A stretch of 64,000 nucleotides of DNA from Zanthoxylum bungeanum. Taxonomy: Eukaryota > Streptophyta > Magnoliopsida > Sapindales > Rutaceae. A model generated the notes under the pieces. It did no database searches, was not told the origin of the DNA, and saw only the letters and a list, made by a program, of their open reading frames with translations. A program made the translations under genes and the position numbers. Each line of letters opens with the position of its first letter. Positions within the stretch are counted from its first letter, which is position 1. Positions 18,086 to 28,730 of the stretch are shown here, one piece after another. Where the stretch lies: contig SKCR01033643.1 in assembly GCA_019454045.1 (NCBI GenBank), positions 186,001 to 250,000 of the forward strand, written 5' to 3'.

Positions 18086-21000
18086 ATGTCGACCATGAGA
18101 CTCGACATCGGCATCTTTGACGGGAAAGGGGATTTCACTACTTGGAAGAAAAAAATGAAAGTCCTGCTTTCTCACCATAAGGTGGCTTTGGCACTGGAAC
18201 CGGATCCAGAAAAGTGGCCAAAGATGGAAAAGGAAGCGAAGGACGAAATCCTGGAAGAGGCGTACAACTTGATCTTCCTCCACTTGGGAGATTCGGTCAT
18301 CAGAAGGTTGATGGAATGGACACGGCCATTCAACTTTGGGGTAAACTCGAATCTCTTTATTCTGTTATTTCTGCACCAAATTTAGTGTTCTTAAAAGGAA
18401 ATTTGTTTAATTACAAGATGGATACTAGTAAGTCGATTGATGATAATTTGGATGAATTCACGAAAATGACTCAAATCCTTAAAGGAACTGACCAAGCCCT
18501 AGGAGATTCTAGCGAAGCTATGATACTTTTAAATGCATTACCTGAAGAATATAGTGTCGTTAAGAACTCTCTACAGTACACAGGAGTTGTACCTAGGCTA
18601 GACTTGGTGATATCTGGTATAAGGGCTAGAGAGCTAGAACTTAGAACCAATAGGAGAGGTGGAGTGAACTTATTCGTGAAAGGAAAAAATGAAAGGAAAT
18701 ATAATGGTCCGAATAATCATCAGACTAATAACCAAGAACCTAAAGGGAAGAAAAAGAATAAGCAGGATAAGAATAAGAATAGTGAAATCAAGTGCTATCA
18801 TTGTGGAAAGATGGGACACCTTAAAAGAAATTGTTATAAGTTCATTAGGGAACAGGAAAATGAAGGCAGCGCCACTGTGGCTGCCGAAAAGGAGTCGATG
18901 TGCCTATCTGAGGCATTGACTGTGTGGAGAGATCACATTAGTAGAGAATGGATTCTGGACTCCGGGTGTTCTTTTCACATGAGTCCGTATAGGGACTGGT
19001 TTGTCAACTTTAGAAATTCTGACCAAGGCACTGTGTATATGGGTAATGACAATACTTGTAGGATACAGGGGGTTGGGGACATAACTCTTAAACTTCATGA
19101 TGGTAAAGTTAGGATTCTTACTGACGTTAGATATGTACCTGACTTGAAACGGAACCTGATATCACTAGGAACACTAGATGAATTAGGTTTCACATATAAA
19201 GCACACAAAGGAAACATGCACATATCTAAGGGTAATAAACTGATCCTAACTGGTATTAAGAGAAATGGATTGTATGTCTTAAATGGCCAACACGTATTCT
19301 CGGATAAACCCATTTCTGCTTTAACTTCTAATGTTGATATGACTAATATATGGCACTTGAGACTTGGACATATAGGCCAGAAAGGAATGCAGGTACTCAG
19401 CAAGCAGGGACAATTTGGAAAGGACCAGTTGAAGCCACTTGAGTTTTGTGAGATCTGTGTGTTGGGCAAAAAGCACAGACAGAGCTTCCCAACTGGAATT
19501 CACTTGTCAAAGGCGAGTCTGGAGTATCTACATTGTGATTTGTGGGGACCAGCAAAGGTCCAGACACATGGGGGTAAGAAATATTTCCTCTCTATTGTTG
19601 ATGACTACAGTAGGAAGGTATGGACATTCTTACTAAAATCAAAGGATGAAACTTTGACAAAATTTAAAGAATGGAAAGTATTGGTAGAAAATCAAACTAG
19701 TAACAAAGTAAAAGTCTTGAGAACTGATAATGGCTTAGAATTTTGTAATACTGAGTTTGATCAATACTGTACTAGTGAGGGTATCCTAAGACATAGGACT
19801 GTTAGAAACACCCCTCAACAGAATGGAGTTGCGGAAAGAATGAATAGAACCTTATTAGAAAAGATAAGATGTCTTTTATTTTCTTCCGAACTTCCGAGGG
19901 CCTTTTGGGGTGAAGCCCTCAATACTGCTACTCATTTGATTAACCTTAGCCCTAATAGTTCCGTTCAGTTTAAGACACCAGAGGAAATCTGGTCTGGTAG
20001 GGCTCATAAGCTCGCCCACCTTAGAGTGTTTGGTTGTGAGGCTTATGCTCACCAGTCCGTAGGTAAACTTGAACCGAGGTCAATCAAGTGTGTTTTCTTA
20101 GGATATCAAGAAGGGACAAAAGGGTACAGGTTATGGGAAAGGGAATCACCTGGAGTCAAAGTCATAGTTAGTCGGGATGTTATATTCAATGAAATTTGTT
20201 TTCCTTGTAAATCTACTAACAACAATGTAGGTGCCTTAGAAAAGGATCTAGCAGATTTTGATTTTGCAGGTGGAGCTCAGATGCAGGTGGAGCCAGGGAC
20301 ATCAAGGACCGCTGAGCAAGTTGGTGACATGTCAGGCACGGAGACATCTGAGGACACCCAGCCCAGGAGAAATAACCAAGAGGAAAACAGAAATGAAGTA
20401 GCAGAGATACAAGAACAAATTGAAGAGGACACAGTAGATCAACTGGATCATACTGAGCAGCATGATGAAACACCAAAAGACACATTGGCCAACTACCAGC
20501 TAGCAAGAGACAGAAGTAGGAGGCAGGTAAGGCCTCCTACCAGGTATGATTACTCAACCAATGATTTGTATTTCTGTGCATTAATAGCAAGTCATGAAAT
20601 TAATGGGGTTGAGCATGCTAGCTTAGGAGAGGCATTAAAGTCTACCCATAAACTTGAATGGGAAACGGCTATAGAAGAGGAGATGTCTTCTCTTAGTACT
20701 AGACCTGAGGTGATTAAAATGGAAAATGTGCCTTATGCAAATGCTATAGGTTCTGTGATGTATGTCATGATTAGTACTAGACCTGACTTGTCTTATGCTG
20801 TATCTTTATTAAGTAGGTTTATGTCTAATCCAGGTGGAGCACACTGGAGTGCTTTACAATGGTTGTTAAGATACTTGAATACTGCTATTGATTATGGCTT
20901 ATGTTTTAACGAATCTAACGCTTTAGATTTGGTAGGGTATGTTGATTCTGATTTTGCAGGTGACAGAGACTCAAGAAAGTCAACTACCGAAGCGGAGTAT

Positions 21001-21315
21001 ATAGCCATAACTGATGTGTTCAAGGAAGCAATTTGGCTTCAGGGTATCTTAACCGAAATACAACAGCTGCAGGGTAAGACAGTTGTGTATTCAGACAGTC
21101 AGAGTGCAATACATCTGAGCAAGAATCAAGTACATCATGAGAGAACCAAGCATGTGGATGTGAAGTATCATTTCGTGAGGGAAGTCATCACAAATGGTAA
21201 GGTTGAGATTGAGAAGGTTCCAACAGAAGATAACCCATCGAACATGGGGACAAAGATTGTGACTGCAACCAAACTCTCCCACTGCAGGAAGCTGTTGCAG
21301 GTGGGGGTTGGCTGA
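18086..21315 (+). pseudogene. Copia B gag-pol, one frameshift and two in-frame domain deletions
   Basis: Gag starts at 18086 (MSTMRLDIGIFDGKGDFTTW). A one-base loss near 18305 moves the reading into the long frame that ends at 21315 (1033 codons counted from 18214). Using that numbering: CCHC knuckle C194-C207, protease WILDSGCSFHM with Asp249, integrase zinc region HLRLGH...CEICVLGK, and integrase core Asp442, Asp505, Glu541 (exact DD35E spacing). After the linker, EWETAIEEEMSSL normally leads into reverse transcriptase. Instead it jumps near 20695 to VPYANAIGSVMYVM, which lies after the YVDD region. A second gap near 20980 joins DRDSRKST to TEAEYIAI inside RNase H. Polymerase activity is therefore impossible although protease and integrase residues look intact. 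Confidence 0.88.
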
Positions 21316-21420
21316 CCTTGCAGCCGACATGAGCGATGATGTGAGTAGGTGAGTTTGCTGTGCTATCTTGGCCTAAATGTGTCGTTGTGTATGATTGGGA
21401 GTGATAGATGTTTTGGCTTC

Positions 21421-21431
21421 AAGGTGGAGAT
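21421..21431 (+). other. Polypurine tract of Copia B
   Basis: AAGGTGGAGAT lies directly before the LTR start, the plus-strand primer position. Confidence 0.75.
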
Positions 21432-21867
21432 TGTAAAATGTGAAGCCTTATTATCCGTTGGATAAGGGACACGTGGCACAATCCTTGTCGTTGTCCCAAT
21501 TACATGTATTTGCTCATCCTATATAAAGGGCATTTAGGTTGAGAATTAGGAGATAGTTTTCATTATTTGTATTCCCTTAATAATTGGCTAAGTGTTAAGC
21601 CTATTCCCTAGTCCAAGTTAGTGTAGTCTTCAATTGGGAATTTGAGAGATCGTCACTTTTAGAGATTAGGGTTCTTTGTGAGATTTGGGGAATTACAATT
21701 TGTGAACGGATTCAAGATTCCGTGTGTAATCTTGAAATTGCTTAGTGCAGCGAGCTCCCTATTCCGGAGTTCAACGTGGATGTAGTCGGTAATTTTTCCG
21801 GCGAACCACGGTAAAAATCGTGGATTCTTGATTGATTGATTTGACGATTTTGCGACAAAACTTAACA
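21432..21867 (+). repeat. 3' LTR of Copia B
   Basis: Starts TGTAAAATGTGAAGCC and ends CTTAACA, 436 bases, with a TATA box TATATAAAG at 21520-21528. No second copy is found in the window. Confidence 0.75.
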
Positions 21868-22544
21868 AATAACTTATAGGTGAAGCTCGTATAAGATTTG
21901 TTCACGACTTGAAGTAATTAGAGGCTTGAGAAATTCAGATTTGAGATTCAGAAATTTCAACTTCAATATAATTTTAAATCAACGTGGTTTAATGTAGACA
22001 ATATGTTATTATAATTAATTGATCCAACAGCTACAATAAATTATATCTGACGATTAAAATTTAATCAAGTCAATGATTATTCGGTAATTTTCAATAAATA
22101 TGAGCAATAAATGATGATAATTGTTTATTGCCACATGATGAGAATAAGGAATCGGAGTTCACACTCATAAACTTCTTTAAAATTCAATTAAATGAAAGAA
22201 TGAATATCTTCTAAACTTTTTTCGAGTCGCATTCTATTCTCCCCACAAAAAAATAAAATGTTGAGTTTAATAAAGAAAATTACAAGGAAATTGTAATGGT
22301 ACTTTCCTTGTGCCGTGGTGGGCAATCATTTTTATAATAATTGGACACGCACCTCGATCGTAACAATTTTTTGTAAGCATAAGAATCTTGCTATCTTGTT
22401 ATACGAGCTTCTTTCGGCATTAGTAATATTTTTTAAGAAAAATGTGAACCATCCAAGGCAAAACGTTGATGCACCCAATGTGAAAAGTAGATCCAACACT
22501 CCGAACTTATTGTTACTTGTTTGAATTCACTGCATTTTTTCGAA
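21868..22544. other. Host intergenic DNA
   Basis: No gene or repeat recognised. Confidence 0.4.
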
Positions 22545-22549
22545 AGGTA

Positions 22550-22735
22550 ATTTCATTTTTAAAAAAGAATTATAGAAAAGAACAAGACTTAGGAGGTAAT
22601 TTCTCCATCCAAACAGAAAAAATAACTAAACCTAACGATATATCTAGCTAATTGATGAGCTAAATTATTATTAACATATCTAAAACTATGTTGAACCACT
22701 GATCTCGGATGAGACCACAAAAAAATTTCTTTACA
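22550..22735 (-). pseudogene. LINE 3' remnant with RNase H C-terminus
   Basis: The minus strand reads WSHPRSVVQHSFRYVNNNLA followed by HQLAR, the end of the LINE/RVT_3 RNase H fold (V-x-H/F...R-x-x-N-x-x-AH-x-LA). It resembles the same part of the LINE at 4302-4717 but is shorter and older. No clear target duplication. Confidence 0.5.
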
Positions 22736-22774
22736 AGTACTCTATTCTTTATTTATTAACCGGATTATTTTTTT

Positions 22775-22920
22775 TTAGAATCGTTGGAAATTCCGCTATC
22801 AAATCATCTAATATGGACTTAAACAAAGCAGATAAAATTTCTCATACTCATACAAGAAATATATCCTCTGAACTCGAACCTATGACCTGACAACTAAGTT
22901 CTAAACCATTTGTCAGACTC
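22775..22920 (-). mobile_element. Possible old tRNA-derived SINE
   Basis: The minus strand has a box-B-like GGTTCGAGTTC (about 22874-22884) preceded by a tRNA-like stretch with TGGTTTAGAAC. A T-run at about 22767-22776 could be its tail. No certain target duplication. Confidence 0.35.
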
Positions 22921-23337
22921 TTAAATATATTTTGATCCGGAACTTTGGAGGAGAAAATAAAATCTGTAGAATAACTTACGGATTTGTATTACATAAGTTA
23001 TTTTGCCAAAAAAAAAAAGATAAAACTTTTTCATTGGCTGGAAAAATAATTTATATTGAATAAGTTTTATGTAAGTGTCTCAAACGTCGGGAAAATATTT
23101 TCTAAAATTCGTTTTATAGCGATACAAATAAACCCTAATAAGAGAAAAGGGTTGAGACTTCGATATACTAACAAGAAGTGTTATATTTGACGTCTAGCGT
23201 ACCAATTGTTGATGTCAATTTTTTGAATTGATTTATTGCCAGACCACAAGTTTAGAGTCAAAGGAGAAATGGTCGAAATAACTTGTATTTATTGCGAAAG
23301 TTCGTAAATGTAAAATGAGTAGGTAGTGGCTAGTACT
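22921..23337. other. Host intergenic DNA
   Basis: AT-rich, nothing recognised. Confidence 0.4.
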
Positions 23338-23342
23338 ATTGT

Positions 23343-23914
23343 TGACAAAAGAAAGTCATCCTAGAACGAAGAGTCAGTAAAGGACAAAAGCAAGTAGGAC
23401 GAACATGTATCACTCCACAGGACGATTCGAAACTAGGACGACGACAAGAAGAGCAGTTAGGAAGGTCGCCCGACGACACAACTACTAGGACGACTCACAG
23501 AGTCAGGACGAGTGAACACATGCTGCGGTTGATCTCAAGATTTAAACGGTTGAGACAGTATCACCCACGACTTGGTAATTCATTGCGACAATCTATGATC
23601 AGGCAGTTATGGCACATAATTTAACGGTTGAAGACGTGATCCAGCAGTTGCAGATAAGTTACGAACTGAAACCGTCCGAGCAGTTTACAAATTCCACTAT
23701 AAAATGTCCACTCATGCAAAGAGAAGAGAGAGGAAAAAATGAAGACTCAAAACAAGCATTTTATTTTAATTTCGTAGCTATGTAATCTTAGGACTGTAAT
23801 TTGTGTGCTTGTGCCATTTGGAGGCTTATTCACTTAATCAAACACCCCTTGCTGGGACTGTGTCTCAGGAGGTCTGAACCTTACACGTTCTTTTGACAAA
23901 AAATTGTGCAAACA
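23343..23914 (+). repeat. 5' LTR of Tat element
   Basis: Begins TGACAAAAGAAAGTCA, ends GTGCAAACA; TATA box CTATAAAATG at 23697-23706. It pairs along its full length with 37421-38006. Confidence 0.92.
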
Positions 23915-23919
23915 GTTTT

Positions 23920-23938
23920 TGGCGACCACAGTGGGAGG
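23920..23938 (+). other. Primer-binding site of Tat element (probable tRNA-Arg)
   Basis: TGGCGACCACAGTGGGAGG starts six bases after the LTR end. From general knowledge it is complementary, apart from an end mismatch, to the 3' end of a plant tRNA-Arg ending ...GGTCGCCA. Confidence 0.65.
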
Positions 23939-24547
23939 CTTGGTGTAAAAAGTGGAAATGCCTCCGAAAAGAAACACTCAAACTGGCTCAAGTACGGAGG
24001 AATGAGGACTGTAGCAAACCAACCAGCCCCACGTTCTAGCCGTAGTAGGCCATTTCGAGGGTCTGGCAGATGTTAGTCGATATGAACCTATGCGAGAGTT
24101 CAGCCCTAACGCGGTTCGCGCTTTTTCGGCGAGTTCACACAGGATGTTGTCGAGCAGGTTAGGCTTCAAAACGCTCATATCATAGATAAGTTTACCTCGA
24201 CTAGTAACTCGCATTATGAAAATATGGTCAAACATTTAAGCTCACTAAACAACTTAATGGCCAAATGTGTAAACGGGGGGACAACCCTACCATGGACTAC
24301 ACCTCCTCCTGCACCAAGCAGTCAGGAGGCTGGTCCGAGAAATATTCCTCCGCAAGGGGTCACTGTCCCTACGACTTCCAGGGGGAATAAGTCATGGGGG
24401 CAATGGCCTATATCTAGGGCCAAACCTACACCAATGGCCAAATATGGCACAACATGAAGTGGTGTTGCCCCAAGGTCTCCAGGCTTCACAAGGGCACAAT
24501 CACGACTATGTCCCACTTGTGAGAGAACCGCAACCACCCCCATAGCA

Positions 24548-26460
24548 ATGTCATTCAATGGTAATGATATGTTGAGAGAACATATGACAGAGATTCTTCA
24601 GAATCAATTTGATCTAGGGATAAGGCCAGTTCGCCCAAGAGATCGAAAGTCATATCCAGATTGGATCGATGTAGCATATACGTGGCCTAGGAATTACAAA
24701 GTACCAGACTTTTCCCTATTTAAAGGGTCTGGGGAAGTTTCTACTATGGAACACATCGGGCGATTTACCCTACAGTGTGGAGAAACAAATGATTTCCATA
24801 AGTTGAGGTTATTTCACGGCTCACTGTCAGGAGTAGCTTTCTTCTGATATGTCAGCCTGCCGCCCAACTCGGTGGAAAATTGGTAACAAATGGAACAGAT
24901 GTTCCATGCACAATTCTACAAGGCCGAATCTGAAGTGGCCTTGGCCGATTTGGCAAACTTGAGACAGTTGCCAGGAGAATGGCCGAGACGTTCTTACAAA
25001 GGTTCAAAGTGGCTCGAGGTCGATGTTACGTGTCTTTGCCAGAAAAAGAATTTGTGAGAATCGCCCAAAGTTGTCTAAATTTCGATCTGAAAAAGAAATT
25101 TCAAGATCACGAATTTTGGGATCTCCCCCAACTCACCACTAGTGTGGCGCGTTATGAACAGTTATTAAGAGAGGAGGAACAAATGAAAAATTCCAGCAAA
25201 GAAACTTATTACAGGAACATCAATTATGAAATAGGCGAAATGGACATCGAATCGGCCGACTTATGCTTGGCCGAATTGGTTAAAGGGAAGCTGTACGTTT
25301 GTAAGGCGTGGGCTGAACCCCAAACCAAAGAAAAGAACGATAAAATGAGTAAGAACTTCTCTTTCGATATCACGAAAGTCGATGCCATATTCGATCAATT
25401 ATATAAAGACAAGCAAATTAGTTTGAGCGATCGCCACACATTGTCAAGCGCCGAGCAAATCGGTGGTAAAGAATATTGTAAGTGGCATAATGCATGGTCC
25501 CACTCAACTAATAATTTTCTTGTTTTTCGGAATATTTTGCAGGATGTCATAGAATCTGGATGAATTAAGTTCGAAAAAAAGATGGCGGTGGACGACAACC
25601 CTTTTCCAAAGCCCATGGAATTAAACATGATCAACTCGGACCTTACCAAAATGAACTTGCCAAAGTTCAAGTTGGTCCTAGATGAAGAACATGACTGTCA
25701 TCGTCCAAGCGCTCTGGAAAGGATTAAAACACCCCAAGAACGGAAGGGTCGGTGAAATCTATGTGCGCGGTGCAAGAACAATATAGAGTGGATGAGGGAG
25801 TTGGAAGATATATGTGAAAGGCCTGTAAAGAGAGAGCCAGCAGCATGGCAGCCGAGGACCTTCGCGCCAAGGTTCTACGGTGAGAATTCAAATTTCGCCA
25901 AAACGTAAGGACATTTAGGCCGAAAAGTCATCGGCCCAACGTATGGTATTCGTACCGTAGGCCATATTCGGAGCAACATTAGAGAAAGAATTACCCTCAT
26001 GTGGATGAAAGGACAATGACACAACTGAGATGACACCAGAGAAATTATGGCCGTATGATGCGCCAACAAGGTGAAATAAAAGTCACCACAGGCCGTAGGG
26101 CTTATACGAGGGAGAAACCAGATGTGAGTAGTAAAGAGAATGACGACAGAGAAGGGAAAAATGAGAGTTACGAGGAGCATCCTAAGTTTGACAGACAAAA
26201 ATGGGACGAAACAGATGATGAGGAACCCCCTATTGTCATTCAGTTCGGCAGTATGCCACCAGTTGTGGCTAATCATTACTTGTTATCTGAAAAATTCAAG
26301 GGGGACAACAACGAAGGGTCTGAAAATAACGAAGATGTCTATGATGGTGATGAAACAGAATTTACAGCACTCTCGATAACAGACAGAGAGGCTTCGGACG
26401 AGGAAATGATTGACATTGAAGAAGAAATAGACATCAGGACTGAGGCACGAAGAATATGAA
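24548..26460 (+). pseudogene. Tat-lineage gag (Retrotrans_gag), broken
   Basis: Pieces in two frames make a gypsy gag. 24548-24847 has VPDFSLFKGSGEVSTMEHIG and ends with DFHKLRLFHGSLSGVAFF before a stop where Trp is usual. The reading continues after 24850 and then as 24979-25563, with ETFLQRFKVARGRCYVSLPE and the YCKWHNAWSHSTNNFLVF motif that Tat gags have in place of a classical CCHC. A stop at 25561 is followed by further in-frame gag-like sequence. The charged frame 26055-26459 is the gag-protease linker. Several stops, so no product. Confidence 0.75.
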
Positions 26461-26669
26461 TATCACAGAATCGGCTTCTCAAAGAATTATATGAGGCCGG
26501 AAACCCTGCAGTCGGAACACTAGGAGAAGACTTGGGACGATCCCCATACCTCGTCCTATATGGAACGCCCAAAATAAAACGGACTGTTACCAGGGCAGAA
26601 AAATGAAGACTGGTCGTCAATAATGTCTCTCACAATACGCCGGTCACATTACCACCTTCTAGATGAGAC

Positions 26670-27389
26670 ATGGAGGGAGAAATACCTCAGGCCAATGCCG
26701 GGAACGAACAAACAATAGAGGTAGGCCTATCAGGGAAAATGATATTCCCAAAACCACCACCACAAATGACGAAACACCTGCGGCCATTGTATGTAAAAGC
26801 AAAGGCCAACGGGATACCCATCCCCAAAGTATTGATTGACAATGGAACGACTATCAATGCAATCCCGTTTAGGATGTTAGGACGTTTAGCAAAGTCAGAA
26901 GACGATCTCATCTCTACAGAGGTGGTGCTCACAAGTTTCAATGGAGGGGCGACGACGGCCAAATGGGTCATGCCGTTAGATTTGCAAGTAGGGAGCACTA
27001 CGAAGACAGTAGTGTTCTTCGTTATAGATGGACCAACCACATATAACATGCTCTTAGGACGTGATTGGATCCACGGCAGCCGATGCATTCCTTCATCCAT
27101 TCATCAATGCCTAGTTTTCTGGAACCAGAGAGATGAAATGGAAATAGTACATGCTGATAACAGACATTTCGCTGCAGAAACAAATTTGGCCGAATACTTC
27201 ATGTACGAGGGAAATTACAGGCCGACCATGGTTCTGAATGAAGGAGAAAGTTCGGCCATCGTGGCTCAAAATGATGAGCCATACCCCGCAAGTCTGTTGA
27301 ATGATTTGTTCGCGCAAACAAGGCCAACCACAATGGTATTTGGAGAGCCAAAGCATAATAATTTAAATGAAGAAGAACAAGCAGAGTAA
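26670..27389 (+). pseudogene. Tat-lineage aspartic protease (retropepsin)
   Basis: The 239-residue frame carries the retropepsin loop VLIDNGTTINAIPF (about 26829) and, after a hydrophobic stretch, YNMLLGRDWIHG (about 27046-27080), both typical of Tat proteases. Asn in place of Ser/Thr in the D-x-G loop is common in this lineage. It would release gag and pol products. The frame is open, but its neighbours are broken and the start Met is arbitrary within the polyprotein. Confidence 0.8.
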
Positions 27390-27727
27390 AGAACAAGCCG
27401 CACTCGCGGCCACCAGGGCCAACTTAATGGCCTATGTAGCGGAACGAGAAGATGAAGCTGAAGCTCAGGCCGCTATTTCGGCCTTAATGGATAAATTGTT
27501 AGCACACCAGACAAAAGAAATAATAAGATAGGCATGCGAGGTAGATTGTTTGATGGAAGGGAGTCACAAGACCGAACAACAAATGGAAGAGGAAGAATAC
27601 ACTCTGAATGGGCGGCAAAAGGCATCACAAGGGTACATGATGTGTTGGATGAGGTAAACTTGGGAAGTGAGTACGATGACGTATCACCTACATCAGCAAG
27701 GAACTATAGGCCCAGGTACGCGAAAAA

Positions 27728-28730
27728 TTGATCCATTTGTTACAAAAATATAAAGATTGTTTTGCTTGGGACTATAATGAAATGCCTGGTTTAGATAGAA
27801 CGTTAGTAGAACATAGGTTGCCAATTATGTCAAACCATAGGCCGTATAAACAACCTCCCCGGAGGTTTGCACCCAATGTCATGTCTGACATTAAGAAAGA
27901 GGTCGAACGCCTTTTGGAGGCGAAATTCATTAGGACGACCAGATACGTAGAATGGTTGTCAAATATCATCCATGTCATGAAAAAGAATGGAAAGCTAAGA
28001 ATATGCATAGACTTTAAAAATTTAAACTTGGCCACACCAAAAGACCAATACCTCATGCCGACAGTAGATTCCCTAGTGGACTCCACAACATGGTACCAGG
28101 TGTACTCTTTTATGGATGGGTACGCGGGATACAATTAGATCTATATCGCCGAAAGTGATATATATAAAACGTATTTTAGGTGCCCATGTTCTTTAGGATG
28201 TTATGAATGGGTGGTTATGCCATTCGGTCTAAAAAACGCTGGGGCCACATACCAGCGGGCCATGGATATGATTTTCCATGACATGATCAGCAAATTTGTA
28301 GAAGTTTATGTGGACGATATAGTGGCTAAGTCCGTAACCATGGACGAACATTTTAGCCACTTAGCAATGGCTTTCGAGAGAATGAGGAAATTTAAATTGA
28401 AGTTAAACCCTGCCAAATATGCTTTCGGGGTTTGTGCAGGAAATTTCCTGGGTTTTCTAGTACACCAGCGGGAAATTGAGATTGATACCAATAAGTCACG
28501 GGCAATCACTGAAGCCAAACCACCCCGAAATAAGAAAGAGTTGCAAAGATTTCTAGGGCAAATTAACTTCTTAAAGAAGATTTATCTCTAACTGTGCAGG
28601 AAAAACTAAAGTGTTCTCGTCTCTGTTGAGGCTAAAGAATAAGGACGAGTTCGTCTGGACCGAAGAACATCAAAAGGCTTTCAAGAGCCTGAAGAAATAT
28701 TTATCACAGCCGCCGGTGATGGTACCCCCT
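27728..28730 (+). pseudogene. Tat-lineage reverse transcriptase
   Basis: The frame 27728-28138 has the N-terminal part (DCFAWDYNEMPGLDRTLVEH, RICIDFKNLN, SFMDGYAGYN), ending at a TAG where Gln is expected. Frame 28211-28591 continues with the MPFGLKNAGATYQRAMD motif and the catalytic YVDDI at 28307-28321, then FLGFLVHQREIEI. After a stop at about 28589 it goes on in another frame to KSLKKYLSQPPVM, where the solo LTR is inserted. It would copy element RNA into cDNA. Confidence 0.85.

Larger units (their letters stand above)
17101..21867 (+). mobile_element. Copia B, 5' LTR missing, internally deleted
   Basis: A ~1-kb purine-rich leader is followed by gag-pol (18086-21315), a polypurine tract (21421-21431) and one LTR (21432-21867). 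No matching LTR and no Met primer site is found upstream, so the 5' end is truncated somewhere before about 17100 (left edge approximate). Reverse transcriptase is absent. Domain order and the HLRLGH...CEICVLGK integrase style fit the Tork/Tnt1 group of Copia. Confidence 0.8.
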
